Positions 24,729 through 33,349 of a stretch of 64,000 nucleotides of DNA are shown here, piece after piece (the stretch's first letter is position 1; every line of letters begins with the position of its first letter). The DNA is from Chryseobacterium sp. Leaf405 (GTDB lineage: Bacteria > Bacteroidota > Bacteroidia > Flavobacteriales > Weeksellaceae). The DNA lies in contig NZ_LMQN01000016.1 in NCBI RefSeq assembly GCF_001425355.1, forward strand, positions 1-64,000, written 5' to 3'. The position numbers and the translations under genes were made by a program. Below the pieces are notes generated by a model. That model searched no databases. It worked only from the letters and a program-made list of their open reading frames with translations, and had not been told where the DNA came from.

Positions 24729-25907
24729 TTATAATAATTCGAAGATAGAAGCCGCACCCTGTCCTGTTCCCACGCACATAGAAACCATTCCGTATTTGTT
24801 ACCGCGTTTTCTCATTTCATCAAGAAGCTGAACCGTTAATTTTGTTCCGGTACATCCAAGTGGGTGACCAAGCGCAATTGCTCCTCCATTAACATTTAAA
24901 ATATCAGGATTTAAGCCTAATTCTTTTTTGATAGCAACCGATTGTGATGCAAAGGCTTCGTTTAATTCGATTAATTCAATATTTTTTAATTCTAAACCTG
25001 CCTGTTTTAGAGCCTTTGGAATGGCATAAATTGGTCCCATTCCCATAATTCTTGGTTCAAGACCAGCCGCTGCATAAGCTACTAATCTAGCTTCCGGTTC
25101 CAATCCTAATTCTTTCACCATTTCTTCGCTCATTACCATTACGAAAGCTGCACCGTCGCTCATTTGAGATGAATTTCCTGCTGTTACGCTTCCACCGTTG
25201 GCGAAAACTGGTCTTAATTTAGCCAACCCTTGCAAAGAAGTATCAGCTCTCGGACCTTCATCTACAGAAAAATCAAACTTTTTAGTCTGCATTTTCTGGT
25301 TTTCATCCAGGAAATTATATTCAACAGGAATCGGAACAATCTGATTGGTAAATTTACCTTCCTGATTAGCTTTTAGAGCTTTCATATGAGATTCAAAAGC
25401 AAATTGATCCTGTTCTTCTCTTGTGATATTGTATTGTTTGGCAACTTCTTCCGCAGTATAACCCATTCCCCAATAATAGTCAGGGTTTGTTTTGGCAATT
25501 TCCGTTTCCGGAACCGGTTTGTAACCACCCATTGGAATATAAGACATTGATTCTGTACCTCCTGCAATAATGCAATCCGCCATTCCAGCCTGAATTTTTG
25601 CAGAAGCAATTGCAATTGCTTCACTTCCGGATGCACAATATCTGTTTACGGTCACTCCGGGAACTTTGTCTGTATTTAAACCCATTAAAGAGATTAAACG
25701 GGCAACATTTAAGCCCTGCTCAGCTTCCGGCATCGCATTTCCAACGATAAGGTCGTCAATTCTGTTTTTGTCTAATTGCGGAAGTTCAGCCATTAATTTT
25801 TCAATTACGGTTGCCGCCATTACATCGGGACGAGTAAAACGAAGGGAACCTTTTGGTGCTTTTCCTACCGCCGTTCTAAATCCTTTTACTATATATGCTG
25901 TTTTCAT
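24729..25907 (-). CDS. fadA: Acetyl-CoA C-acyltransferase (thiolase)
   Basis: A 392-residue thiolase that cleaves 3-ketoacyl-CoA with CoA, the last step of beta-oxidation. The catalytic set is complete: nucleophile C91 in VNRYCASGSEAI, H348 in GHPLG and C378 in MCVGTGQG. NGGAIALGHPLGCTGTK is the family signature. It sits between the four-helix-bundle gene and the acyl-CoA dehydrogenase gene, in the same operon as the HAD-ECH fusion, so a degradative 3-ketoacyl-CoA thiolase role is favoured over acetoacetyl-CoA synthesis. Confidence 0.94.
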   Translation of the reverse strand: MKTAYIVKGFRTAVGKAPKGSLRFTRPDVMAATVIEKLMAELPQLDKNRIDDLIVGNAMPEAEQGLNVARLISLMGLNTDKVPGVTVNRYCASGSEAIAIASAKIQAGMADCIIAGGTESMSYIPMGGYKPVPETEIAKTNPDYYWGMGYTAEEVAKQYNITREEQDQFAFESHMKALKANQEGKFTNQIVPIPVEYNFLDENQKMQTKKFDFSVDEGPRADTSLQGLAKLRPVFANGGSVTAGNSSQMSDGAAFVMVMSEEMVKELGLEPEARLVAYAAAGLEPRIMGMGPIYAIPKALKQAGLELKNIELIELNEAFASQSVAIKKELGLNPDILNVNGGAIALGHPLGCTGTKLTVQLLDEMRKRGNKYGMVSMCVGTGQGAASIFELL

Positions 25908-25913
25908 TTAATT

Positions 25914-26326
25914 GTATTAATGTATTACGTAAAATGTATTTATGATTTAAAATGTTTGAGTATTAAGTTTCTGTTTCAATTTTGCTAACATATTTTGTAT
26001 ATGTTTGATTTCGGAGTAAATAGTAATAAAATCATCACCTTTAAAGAATCCCAAATCATTTGCAATTAAAATTTGAGTTTCAAATTCGAATGAAGATCCT
26101 AATGCAATATTCAGAAAATGTGAAAATTGAGCATTTGTATCTCGGCCTGCACCTTCAGCAATATTAGAAGGAATTGAATATAAACTTCTTCTCGACTGTG
26201 AAATCAATCCGAACATTTCATCCTTTGGAAAATTATTGGAAGCCATGTAAAATATTTTACAAAGTTTCATTGATTTCGTCCAAACTTCTAAATCTCTAAA
26301 ATTGTGCATCGTTAATACATTAATAC
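25914..26326. repeat. 14-bp inverted repeats flanking the four-helix-bundle gene
   Basis: GTATTAATGTATTA at 25914-25927 recurs in exact inverse at 26313-26326. The pair tightly brackets the four-helix-bundle gene inside an otherwise compact operon. The sequence is AT-rich, so some chance is possible, but a perfect 14-bp match at both flanks is suggestive of an inserted cassette. Confidence 0.5.
25947..26309 (-). CDS. Four-helix-bundle protein (23S rRNA intervening-sequence type)
   Basis: A 120-residue all-helical protein of the family first found inside 23S rRNA intervening sequences. The hallmark segments are present: FRDLEVWTKSMKL at the start, LISQSRRSLYSIPSNIAEGAGR in the middle and SSFEFETQILIANDLGF in the third helix. 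The molecular role of this family is not established. It lies between two beta-oxidation genes with no evident connection to them and is bordered by 14-bp inverted repeats, so it may have been inserted there. Confidence 0.9.
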   Translation of the reverse strand: MHNFRDLEVWTKSMKLCKIFYMASNNFPKDEMFGLISQSRRSLYSIPSNIAEGAGRDTNAQFSHFLNIALGSSFEFETQILIANDLGFFKGDDFITIYSEIKHIQNMLAKLKQKLNTQTF

Positions 26327-26348
26327 TTTTGACATTTTACAAAAAATT

Positions 26349-28742
26349 CTAATTTCTAAGTGGCTTTCCATTCTGTAACATATACTGGATTCTTTCCAGC
26401 GTTTTTCTCTCACCACAAAGCTGTAAGAATGTTTCTCTTTCAAGATTTAATAGATATTGTTCAGTTACAACAGTTGGTTCAGAAAGATTTCCTCCAACCA
26501 TTACATTCGCTAATTTGTCAGCAATTTTTTTGTCGTGTTCAGAAATATATTTTCCAGTAAGCATTTGATCTGTTCCAACATAGAACATTCCTAATGCATC
26601 TTTACCTAAAACTTTTACTTTCTGTTCAATCGGTTGAGTATAGCCATGTTCAGCCAAACTTATCGCCAACATTTTTGCTGTTTTGATTTGTGTTCTTTTA
26701 TCAACGGCAACAATATCTTTTCCTTTTTCAAGGATTCCCATATCGTAAGCTTCGTAAGCAGAAGTTGCTACCTTACCCATTGCGATATTCATGAAAGCTT
26801 CACGAAGTCTGTTGTTTTTAACATCATCGTTGTGGAATTCCCTTGAGGTTCTTAAAGTCAACTCTTTTGTACCACCACCGCCTGGAATTACACCGACTCC
26901 AGTTTCAACCAATCCAATGTAAGTTTCTGCTGCTGCGACAACTCTGTCAGCGTGCATCGTCATTTCGCAACCGCCGCCAAGCGTCATTCCGTGAGGAGCA
27001 ACGACAACAGGAATAGAAGAGTAGCGAACTCTCATCATTGATTTTTGGAAATAAGCAATTGCCATATTCAAATCATCCCAGTCGTGTTCGATAGCCATCA
27101 TTAAAATCATCGCTAAATTGGCTCCAACAGAGAAATTTGTCCCTTGATTTCCGATCACTAATCCGTCGTATTCTTTTTCAGCTAAATCAATCGCTCTGTT
27201 TAATCCATCCAGAACTTCACCTCCTAAAGAGTTCATTTTAGAACGGATTTCAAAGTTGATAATTCCGTCGCCTAAATCTTCAATCGAAGCTCCTGAATTA
27301 CTCCAAAGCGTTTTATTTTTTCTGATATTATCTAAAATAATGAAAGCATCCTGTCCCGGAATTTTGTTGTATTCACCTGAATTTTTATCAACATAAATGC
27401 TTTGTCCTTCATCATTAACTTTATAGAAAGTTTCCACATTTTTTACCCAGTCTGAAACTTCATAGCCTGCATCTTTTGCTAATTCAATACCTTTTTGAAC
27501 ACCAACCGCATCCCAGATTTCAAACGGACCGTTTTCCCAACCGAAACCAGCTCTCATTGCGTCGTCGATTTTGTAAACTTCATCAGAAATTTCAGGAACT
27601 TTATGAGAAACATAAGCGAATAATGCGCCTAAAGATTTTCTGTAAAGCTCTCCGGCTTTATCTTTTCCACCAATTAAAACTTTAAATCTGTCAATCGGTT
27701 TATCAATATTTTTAGTTAATTCTAAAGTCGGGAAAGAAGATTTTCCTTGAAGTTCGTATTCTAATGTATCAAGATTTAATCCGTGAATTTCAGATTTTCC
27801 TTCTGCATTTTTCACTTTTTTATAGAAGCCTTGTTCCGTTTTAGAACCTAACCATTTATTATCAACCATTTTCTGGATGTAGCTTGGAAGGGAAAAAACA
27901 TCATTAAAATCATTTGCCTCAGCACCACTTTGACGAACGCCGTTGGCAACCATCACCAACGTATCCAATCCAACAACATCTGCCGTTCTGAATGTCGCAG
28001 ATTTTGGACGGCCGATTACTGGACCTGTCAATTTATCAACTTCAGAAACGGTTAATCCTAATTTTTGAACATTGTGAAGCAAATCCATCATAGAGAAAAC
28101 TCCGATTCTATTCGCAATAAAGGCGGGTGTATCTTTTGCTAAAACAGTTGTTTTTCCTAAGAATTTTGCTCCGTAATTCATGTAGAAATCAATGATTTCC
28201 GGATTTGTATCGTGTGTCGGAATAATCTCTAAAAGAGGAAGATATCTAACAGGATTAAAGAAATGTGTTCCTGCAAAATAGTGTTTGAAATCATCGCTTC
28301 TTCCTTCAACCAACATATTTATCGGAATTCCGGAAGTATTTGAAGAAACTAAAGTTCCCGGTTTTCTAAACTGTTCAATTTTTTCGTAAACCGATTTTTT
28401 AATGTCTAGTTTTTCAACCACAACTTCAATAATCCAGTCTGTATTTTTTATTTTCGGTAAATCATCATCAAAATTTCCAACTTTAATTCTCTCTGCAAAT
28501 TTTGGAGAATAGAGTAGAGCCGGACTTGCTTTTTTCAGTTTTTCAAAGTTTTCGGAAGCGATTCTGTTTCTTACCGCTTTGTCGTCTTTGGTCAAACCTT
28601 TTTTCTGTTCTGCTTCAGTCAGTTCAAAAGGTACGATATCTAAAAGCGAAACTTCTACGCCAATATTGGCAAAGTGCGCTGCAATACCGCTTCCCATAAT
28701 TCCTGAACCAAGAACGGTAACGTGTTTGATTCTTCTTTTCAT
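26349..28742 (-). CDS. 3-hydroxyacyl-CoA dehydrogenase / enoyl-CoA hydratase fusion
   Basis: A 797-residue bifunctional beta-oxidation enzyme that hydrates enoyl-CoA and oxidises the 3-hydroxyacyl-CoA with NAD. The dehydrogenase half comes first, with the NAD-binding GSGIMGSG at 12-19, HFFNPVRYLPLLEI near 160 and a C-terminal HAD domain repeat to about 430. The hydratase (crotonase) half is C-terminal (about 480-720), with FSVGANLAM and the GGGCEMTMHADRV segment. This order is the reverse of E. coli FadB/FadJ. It is the first enzyme gene after the MarR regulator, 17 bases downstream of it. Confidence 0.94.
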   Translation of the reverse strand: MKRRIKHVTVLGSGIMGSGIAAHFANIGVEVSLLDIVPFELTEAEQKKGLTKDDKAVRNRIASENFEKLKKASPALLYSPKFAERIKVGNFDDDLPKIKNTDWIIEVVVEKLDIKKSVYEKIEQFRKPGTLVSSNTSGIPINMLVEGRSDDFKHYFAGTHFFNPVRYLPLLEIIPTHDTNPEIIDFYMNYGAKFLGKTTVLAKDTPAFIANRIGVFSMMDLLHNVQKLGLTVSEVDKLTGPVIGRPKSATFRTADVVGLDTLVMVANGVRQSGAEANDFNDVFSLPSYIQKMVDNKWLGSKTEQGFYKKVKNAEGKSEIHGLNLDTLEYELQGKSSFPTLELTKNIDKPIDRFKVLIGGKDKAGELYRKSLGALFAYVSHKVPEISDEVYKIDDAMRAGFGWENGPFEIWDAVGVQKGIELAKDAGYEVSDWVKNVETFYKVNDEGQSIYVDKNSGEYNKIPGQDAFIILDNIRKNKTLWSNSGASIEDLGDGIINFEIRSKMNSLGGEVLDGLNRAIDLAEKEYDGLVIGNQGTNFSVGANLAMILMMAIEHDWDDLNMAIAYFQKSMMRVRYSSIPVVVAPHGMTLGGGCEMTMHADRVVAAAETYIGLVETGVGVIPGGGGTKELTLRTSREFHNDDVKNNRLREAFMNIAMGKVATSAYEAYDMGILEKGKDIVAVDKRTQIKTAKMLAISLAEHGYTQPIEQKVKVLGKDALGMFYVGTDQMLTGKYISEHDKKIADKLANVMVGGNLSEPTVVTEQYLLNLERETFLQLCGERKTLERIQYMLQNGKPLRN

Positions 28743-28759
28743 TACTTTATATTTATAAT

Positions 28760-29206
28760 TTATTTTCTGTTATTTAAGTCTGTAGCGATTTTCATGATTT
28801 CATTCATTACCTCCTTGAAAGTTTCCAATCTGTCGGGAGCAATTTTTTCCATGATTCTTTTATTGAAATTAACGACAACTTCTTTAGACATGTTTCTGGA
28901 ATTCAGTCCTTTATCGGTAAGCTTTATAATGACTTCACGTTTGTCTGTTGTAGTTTTTTCCTTGTAGATATATCCGTTGTCCTCAAGAAGTTTAATAATT
29001 CTTGTAAGAGAAGTAGGTTCGATGGCCATTTTAGGTCCCAAGTTTGTACTTCTTGTTCCTTCTTTCGGATCTATTTTAAGTAAAGTGAGTGCCTGAACCG
29101 CTGTAGAATCGTGTTCCTGAGCTAGATCCGTATACATTTTTGAAACTGCCAACCAGGTTTGCTTCAAAATTAAATCTACGTTTTCTATTTTATCTTTGTT
29201 ATCCAT
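28760..29206 (-). CDS. MarR-family transcriptional regulator of the beta-oxidation operon
   Basis: A 148-residue winged-helix regulator. The recognition region is TSLTRIIKLLEDNGYIYKEK and the wing follows with KREVIIKLTDKG. It heads the operon of HAD-ECH fusion, four-helix-bundle protein, thiolase and acyl-CoA dehydrogenase, so it most likely represses that operon and itself, with an acyl-CoA or fatty acid as ligand. A palindrome overlaps its promoter. The ligand is inferred from context only. Confidence 0.9.
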   Translation of the reverse strand: MDNKDKIENVDLILKQTWLAVSKMYTDLAQEHDSTAVQALTLLKIDPKEGTRSTNLGPKMAIEPTSLTRIIKLLEDNGYIYKEKTTTDKREVIIKLTDKGLNSRNMSKEVVVNFNKRIMEKIAPDRLETFKEVMNEIMKIATDLNNRK

Positions 29207-29229
29207 ATATTTATTGAAATGGTGCTATT

Positions 29230-29263
29230 CAAATGTAGCAAATATTATGCATGCATAGTATTT
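29230..29263 (-). promoter_or_regulatory. Promoter with overlapping palindromic operator
   Basis: The minus strand carries TACATTTG (29237-29230), a perfect -7 element, about 24 bases before the MarR ATG. Just upstream, 29240-29263 is a 24-bp palindrome with one mismatched pair, centred on ATGCATGCAT. A regulator bound there would cover the -33 to -10 region and block transcription. Confidence 0.7.
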
Positions 29264-29324
29264 ATTAACGTTAAAATTTGTTAACAATCTGATATTTAAC
29301 GGATTAAATTGTATGATTAGCATA

Positions 29325-29344
29325 ATACTATGCATGCATAGTAT
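29325..29344. promoter_or_regulatory. Second palindromic operator
   Basis: ATACTATGCATGCATAGTAT is a perfect 20-bp palindrome with the same core as the one at 29240-29263. The two centres are 83 bp apart, close to eight helical turns, which would suit DNA looping or co-operative binding by the MarR regulator. Confidence 0.65.
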
Positions 29345-29370
29345 GTGAATTATGTAATGAAATTATGGTA

Positions 29371-30294
29371 TTAATAGATGGTTTTCACTAAATTAACAAT
29401 TTCTTCAAAAGATTCGCATTCGTGTTTTGAAAAACCATTAGAAATTAACCAAAAGTTATTTTGAAATTCAAAATGTAAAGATGAAAGATCTTTTTGAAAG
29501 TTTTTTTGAAGCAAAGAGTATAACATTTCTTTGTGCAACTCAGGTGCTGATATTTTTGGAGGAACAAATTGATTATTGATGTGAAATAAAGATACATTCG
29601 TTAGCTCTTCGTGCTGAAGTAATACGTCTTCAACAATTCCGGCATATAAATGATTATCTTTTATATACCAGATTTTATCTGCAAATTCTTTTGCCAAACG
29701 CCAGTCGTGAGAAGAAAAAAGGATTAATTTATTCTGTTCTTTGGCTAATTTTCGGAGGGTTTTTAGAATGATTAATTTATTTTTTTCATCCAAATGAGTA
29801 GTAGGTTCATCAAGAATAATAAAAGGAGAATTTTGAGTTAAAGCTCTTCCGATAAATGCTTTCTGAAGATTTCCATCAGAGAGGTTTTTGAGCAACGTGT
29901 TTTTATATTGAACCAAATCCAGTTCTCCAATAATATGCGAAACTTCTTTTCTGTCTTCTTTTTTAAGTTCAAAATAAAAAGGATAGTAAATATATTTTCC
30001 TAGAGAAATAAGATCTTCAACCGTATAATTCTGCGGAATAACTGATTTTGAAAAAACGACTGCAATTTGTTCAGCAATCTCTTTCACGGAAAGATTTTTT
30101 ATATTCTTATGATTAATAGAAATTTCTCCGCTTAAAAGAGGAATTTGATGGAGAATAGATTTGATTAACGTTGTTTTCCCAACACCATTGTTACCAATTA
30201 TCAAGCATACTTCCCCTAAATTCAAATCAGCATTTGCATTTGAAATTAGGGATTTATCGTAGCCTATGTTTGCTTGGTTTATTTGTAGGTGCAT
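29371..30294 (-). CDS. Iron-type ABC transporter ATP-binding protein
   Basis: The ATPase subunit of an importer of the FecE / siderophore-haem-cobalamin class. Walker A is GNNGVGKTT (34-42), the signature LSDGN (138-142) and Walker B IILDEPT (159-165), with the switch His in LFSSHDW. About 60 residues at the C-terminus go beyond the normal ATPase fold and are not recognised. It is the last gene of a group with a small membrane protein and a FecCD permease. No substrate-binding protein gene lies in the group. Confidence 0.88.
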   Translation of the reverse strand: MHLQINQANIGYDKSLISNANADLNLGEVCLIIGNNGVGKTTLIKSILHQIPLLSGEISINHKNIKNLSVKEIAEQIAVVFSKSVIPQNYTVEDLISLGKYIYYPFYFELKKEDRKEVSHIIGELDLVQYKNTLLKNLSDGNLQKAFIGRALTQNSPFIILDEPTTHLDEKNKLIILKTLRKLAKEQNKLILFSSHDWRLAKEFADKIWYIKDNHLYAGIVEDVLLQHEELTNVSLFHINNQFVPPKISAPELHKEMLYSLLQKNFQKDLSSLHFEFQNNFWLISNGFSKHECESFEEIVNLVKTIY

Positions 30295-30297
30295 ATT

Positions 30298-30585
30298 TTA
30301 GATAGAAATAAAAATGATAAATAAGATAAAAGGAATAATACTAAAAGTAAAATATAGAAATTTATCTATTTTGACTTTCCATAAGCTATAGCTACCTAAA
30401 ATAAGAGATCCCCAAAAGGCAGAAGGAATACCAATCATAAACCACCAATTATGACCGAATGAATATATCCAGTGCTTTTCTTGGTTTATCCTAAAAAGTT
30501 TTGAATATTCAAGAAAAATAGCACTCACTACAAAAACAATTATATTTGCAATGATTAATTGTTTCTGTGTTATTTTTATATTCAT
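30298..30585 (-). CDS. Small three-helix membrane protein of unknown function
   Basis: A 95-residue protein with three likely transmembrane segments (about 12-28, 45-62 and 76-94). No domain is recognised. It lies 3 bases from the ABC ATPase gene and 58 bases from the permease gene, in the same direction, so it is probably part of that transport operon, perhaps as a small accessory membrane subunit. This role is inferred from position alone. Confidence 0.7.
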   Translation of the reverse strand: MNIKITQKQLIIANIIVFVVSAIFLEYSKLFRINQEKHWIYSFGHNWWFMIGIPSAFWGSLILGSYSLWKVKIDKFLYFTFSIIPFILFIIFISI

Positions 30586-30643
30586 AGTTTAGATTCCTAC
30601 GGAATGACAATTATAAGGTATTATTTCAAATTGACAATTCACT

Positions 30644-31615
30644 TTACACTTTATTCTGCTTCAAAAGCATTAATAAAATTACAGGAATCCCGAAAACAGA
30701 GCTTATAACATTTAACGGGATTTGTGTTTTTTCTGCAACGATTGAAAATAACAGCATGATCAACATTCCCAACAACATATTTAAAATCCATTGTTGCCAG
30801 AGTTTTGCGGGATTGTAAAGTAATCTGCAAAAATGCGGAACAATAATTCCGATAAATAAAATAGGACCTAAAAAGGCTGTTATTGAAGCAGAAAGTAAGG
30901 ACGATGCACCAATGATCAACAGTTTTAATTGATTCAGATTAACTCCCAGACTTTGTGCATAAGATGTTCCCAGCGAATTTCCAATCAAAGGTTTTATGGT
31001 TTTAAAACAAATAAATAATCCTATTAAAACTAAAACTGAAAGAACATAAATCTGATTTTTCGTCACCATATTATTAGCCCCAAAAGACCATAAAATATAA
31101 TTTTTTAAACTCTGATTTTCTGCATATAACTGAAGCAAAGAAACGATCGCTCCGGCAAAGGCAGAAACGAGAAATCCGAAAATAATTAAATAAGATTTAT
31201 CCTGAAATTTATTCGACATTGATAATAAAATCAACATTAATAAAAAACTTCCGGTAATGGCAGATAAACTGAGAAAACTATTTTGAAGAAAATCGGGTAG
31301 GAGAATATCGTGAGAAAAAAAAATATAAAATGCGACAGATAAACTGGCAACCGAAGTGATTCCCAGAATGTCTGGACCAGCCAAAGGATTCTGAAAATAT
31401 TCCTGCATAAGAAAACCTGAAGTCGGGATAGAAATTCCCGCTAAAAGCATCACCAAAACACGGTTGATACGAATTTCAGCAATCTGACTGTTCGAAGAAT
31501 CTTGAAAAAAATCAAGAAAATTTAAACTTAAAAATCCTGTATTCAGATTAATAACCGCAGTTATGAAAATTGCAATTATTGATATGAAAAACAGGATTTT
31601 AAATTTATTCGACAT
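30644..31615 (-). CDS. FecCD-type ABC transporter permease
   Basis: A 323-residue inner-membrane permease of the FecCD/BtuC family, which forms the channel for import of ferric siderophores, haem or cobalamin. About nine to ten hydrophobic segments are present, with the family motifs GISIPTSGFLMQEYFQNPLAGPDILG near residues 55-80 given here as GFLMQEYFQNPLAGP, and GPILFIGIIVPHFCRLL near 250. It follows the TlpA-like gene by 23 bases and precedes the small membrane protein and ATPase genes. The binding protein must be coded elsewhere. Confidence 0.9.
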   Translation of the reverse strand: MSNKFKILFFISIIAIFITAVINLNTGFLSLNFLDFFQDSSNSQIAEIRINRVLVMLLAGISIPTSGFLMQEYFQNPLAGPDILGITSVASLSVAFYIFFSHDILLPDFLQNSFLSLSAITGSFLLMLILLSMSNKFQDKSYLIIFGFLVSAFAGAIVSLLQLYAENQSLKNYILWSFGANNMVTKNQIYVLSVLVLIGLFICFKTIKPLIGNSLGTSYAQSLGVNLNQLKLLIIGASSLLSASITAFLGPILFIGIIVPHFCRLLYNPAKLWQQWILNMLLGMLIMLLFSIVAEKTQIPLNVISSVFGIPVILLMLLKQNKV

Positions 31616-31638
31616 TTCTCTGGAAATGATTCGTACTA

Positions 31639-32193
31639 TTATTTTAAGAATGAATTAATTTTTTCATTAAGCATTTCTTCAGACATTGATCCTTCAACTT
31701 CATCTGTTTTATTCCCTTTTCTGAAATAAGTAAAGGGAATTCCGTTTCCTTTCCATTTTTCAAAATTAGAAAAGAAAGTATCATCAAATTTGGATTCATC
31801 TACTAATACAATATAATTTTCTAATCCGTTTTCTTTGGCAAACGCAGGAACCTTATCTTTCCAAGCGGCTTTATCAAGAATATCAACAAAAGTAAATTTT
31901 ACAGGTTTTCCATTTAATTCTTCGATTTTTTTCTTAAAATGAGGAATTTCCATCATACAAGGTCCGCACCAGGTTGCAAAAAAGTTTGTTACGTAAAGAG
32001 TATCGTCTTTTTTAGATAAATTTGTAACCAACTCCTGCTGAGAAATTTCTTTTAACTCCACTTTTGGAGCTTCAATTGTTTTATTAATTGCTGTGGAATC
32101 CATTGATGGAGAATTCTCTGTATTTTTCTGACTTTCTTTTTTACAACTTGTCAGTGCAAAAACAACAAGCGTGGATAAAATTATCTTTTTCAT
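31639..32193 (-). CDS. TlpA-like thioredoxin-fold lipoprotein
   Basis: A 184-residue lipoprotein (lipobox ALTSC, C17) with a TlpA/ResA-type thioredoxin domain. The redox motif is WCGPC (C76, C79), in the context FFATWCGPCMMEIPHFKKK. It would act in the periplasm as a thiol-disulphide reductant, for example on apocytochrome c or other exported proteins. It lies directly upstream of the FecCD permease gene and 31 bases from a divergent reductase gene. The extra C-terminal cis-Pro region IPFTYF is present. Confidence 0.9.
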   Translation of the reverse strand: MKKIILSTLVVFALTSCKKESQKNTENSPSMDSTAINKTIEAPKVELKEISQQELVTNLSKKDDTLYVTNFFATWCGPCMMEIPHFKKKIEELNGKPVKFTFVDILDKAAWKDKVPAFAKENGLENYIVLVDESKFDDTFFSNFEKWKGNGIPFTYFRKGNKTDEVEGSMSEEMLNEKINSFLK

Positions 32194-32224
32194 AAATTAT
32201 TTTTATCTATTTTTGAATTGAAGT

Positions 32225-33349
32225 ATGGAACAACAAATCTATAAAGGAAAACTGACGCAGTTTCACCGGTTAAAAATAGCGAAAAAGGAAGAACTGACCA
32301 AAAATACTTTTTCTCTGGAATTTGAAATTCCTGAGACGTTGAAGGAAAATTTTAAGTTTGAAGCGGGTCAGTTTGTAAGTCTGAAATTCAGGTCTCACGG
32401 TGAAGATATTATCAACGATTATTCAATGACTTCAGCACCGTATGAGAAAAAAATAACCCTTGGTATTAAAATTAATTCTACTGATGGAGCAACTTCCCAG
32501 CTGTTCAAAAATTATAATGTTGGTGATGAAATATTGGTGAGCGAACCGAGCGGACGATTTACTTTAGTTTCGAAGCCTCATGAGTTTCGAACGATTGTTG
32601 GTTTTGCTGCAGGAATCGGGATTACTCCTATTTTAAGTCATTTTAAAAATATTCTTCATAACGAACCAAGAACAAGATTGTTTTTATTCTTTGGAAATAA
32701 AAGTTCACAGGATTTAGTTTACAGAGAAACTTTAGATAATCTTGCGAGAATGTACGACGACAGATTGCAGATTTTCTATTTTTATTCACAGGAAAAAACA
32801 GCAAACAGTTTCTTTTATGGAAGGTTGGATGAGAAAAAATTAGGTTTAATTATCAATCAGATTTTACATTTGGATGATACGGATGAAGAATCTACGATTT
32901 GGGATGCGGTGGATGAAGTTTTGATCTGTGGAAGGGGAGAGATGATTAAAACGCTCGCCAACGCTTGTTTTCATCATGGAATTTTGAAAAAAAATATTCA
33001 TTTTGAACTTTTTGAAGAGTTTAATAAAGATATTTACCCAGTTGAAAAAGAATTTCCATTAATTGAAAATGTAGAAGTAGAATTTATAGTTTCCGGGAAA
33101 AAATATCATACAGAATTACCAAATAATAAGGAAAAGATTCTTCAGCAATTGTTAATTCAAAAATTTCCTGTACCTTATTCGTGTAAATCCGGGATCTGCG
33201 GAAGCTGTGAGTGTATTTTGGAAGATGGAGAAGTAGAGTTGCTGGAAAATGAATATTTAACAGAAAAAGAAGAGGGGAGAGGACGTATTTTAGCATGTAT
33301 GTCAATTGTAAAAAGTAAAAAGCTAAAACTTAACTTTGATTTGAGTTGA
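32225..33349 (+). CDS. FAD- and 2Fe-2S-dependent oxidoreductase, PaaE-like
   Basis: A 374-residue ferredoxin-type reductase with an N-terminal FAD domain, an NAD(P) domain (AAGIGITPILSHF) and a C-terminal plant-type 2Fe-2S domain with C320, C325, C328 and C358. It passes electrons from NAD(P)H to a partner oxygenase or desaturase, as PaaE does in phenylacetate breakdown; no paa genes are nearby, so the partner is unknown. In the FAD motif the usual Arg of RxYS is replaced (INDYSMTS). TATTTTTG at 32208-32215 ends only 9 bases before the ATG, so the leader must be very short. The next gene overlaps its stop. Confidence 0.88.
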   Translation: MEQQIYKGKLTQFHRLKIAKKEELTKNTFSLEFEIPETLKENFKFEAGQFVSLKFRSHGEDIINDYSMTSAPYEKKITLGIKINSTDGATSQLFKNYNVGDEILVSEPSGRFTLVSKPHEFRTIVGFAAGIGITPILSHFKNILHNEPRTRLFLFFGNKSSQDLVYRETLDNLARMYDDRLQIFYFYSQEKTANSFFYGRLDEKKLGLIINQILHLDDTDEESTIWDAVDEVLICGRGEMIKTLANACFHHGILKKNIHFELFEEFNKDIYPVEKEFPLIENVEVEFIVSGKKYHTELPNNKEKILQQLLIQKFPVPYSCKSGICGSCECILEDGEVELLENEYLTEKEEGRGRILACMSIVKSKKLKLNFDLS

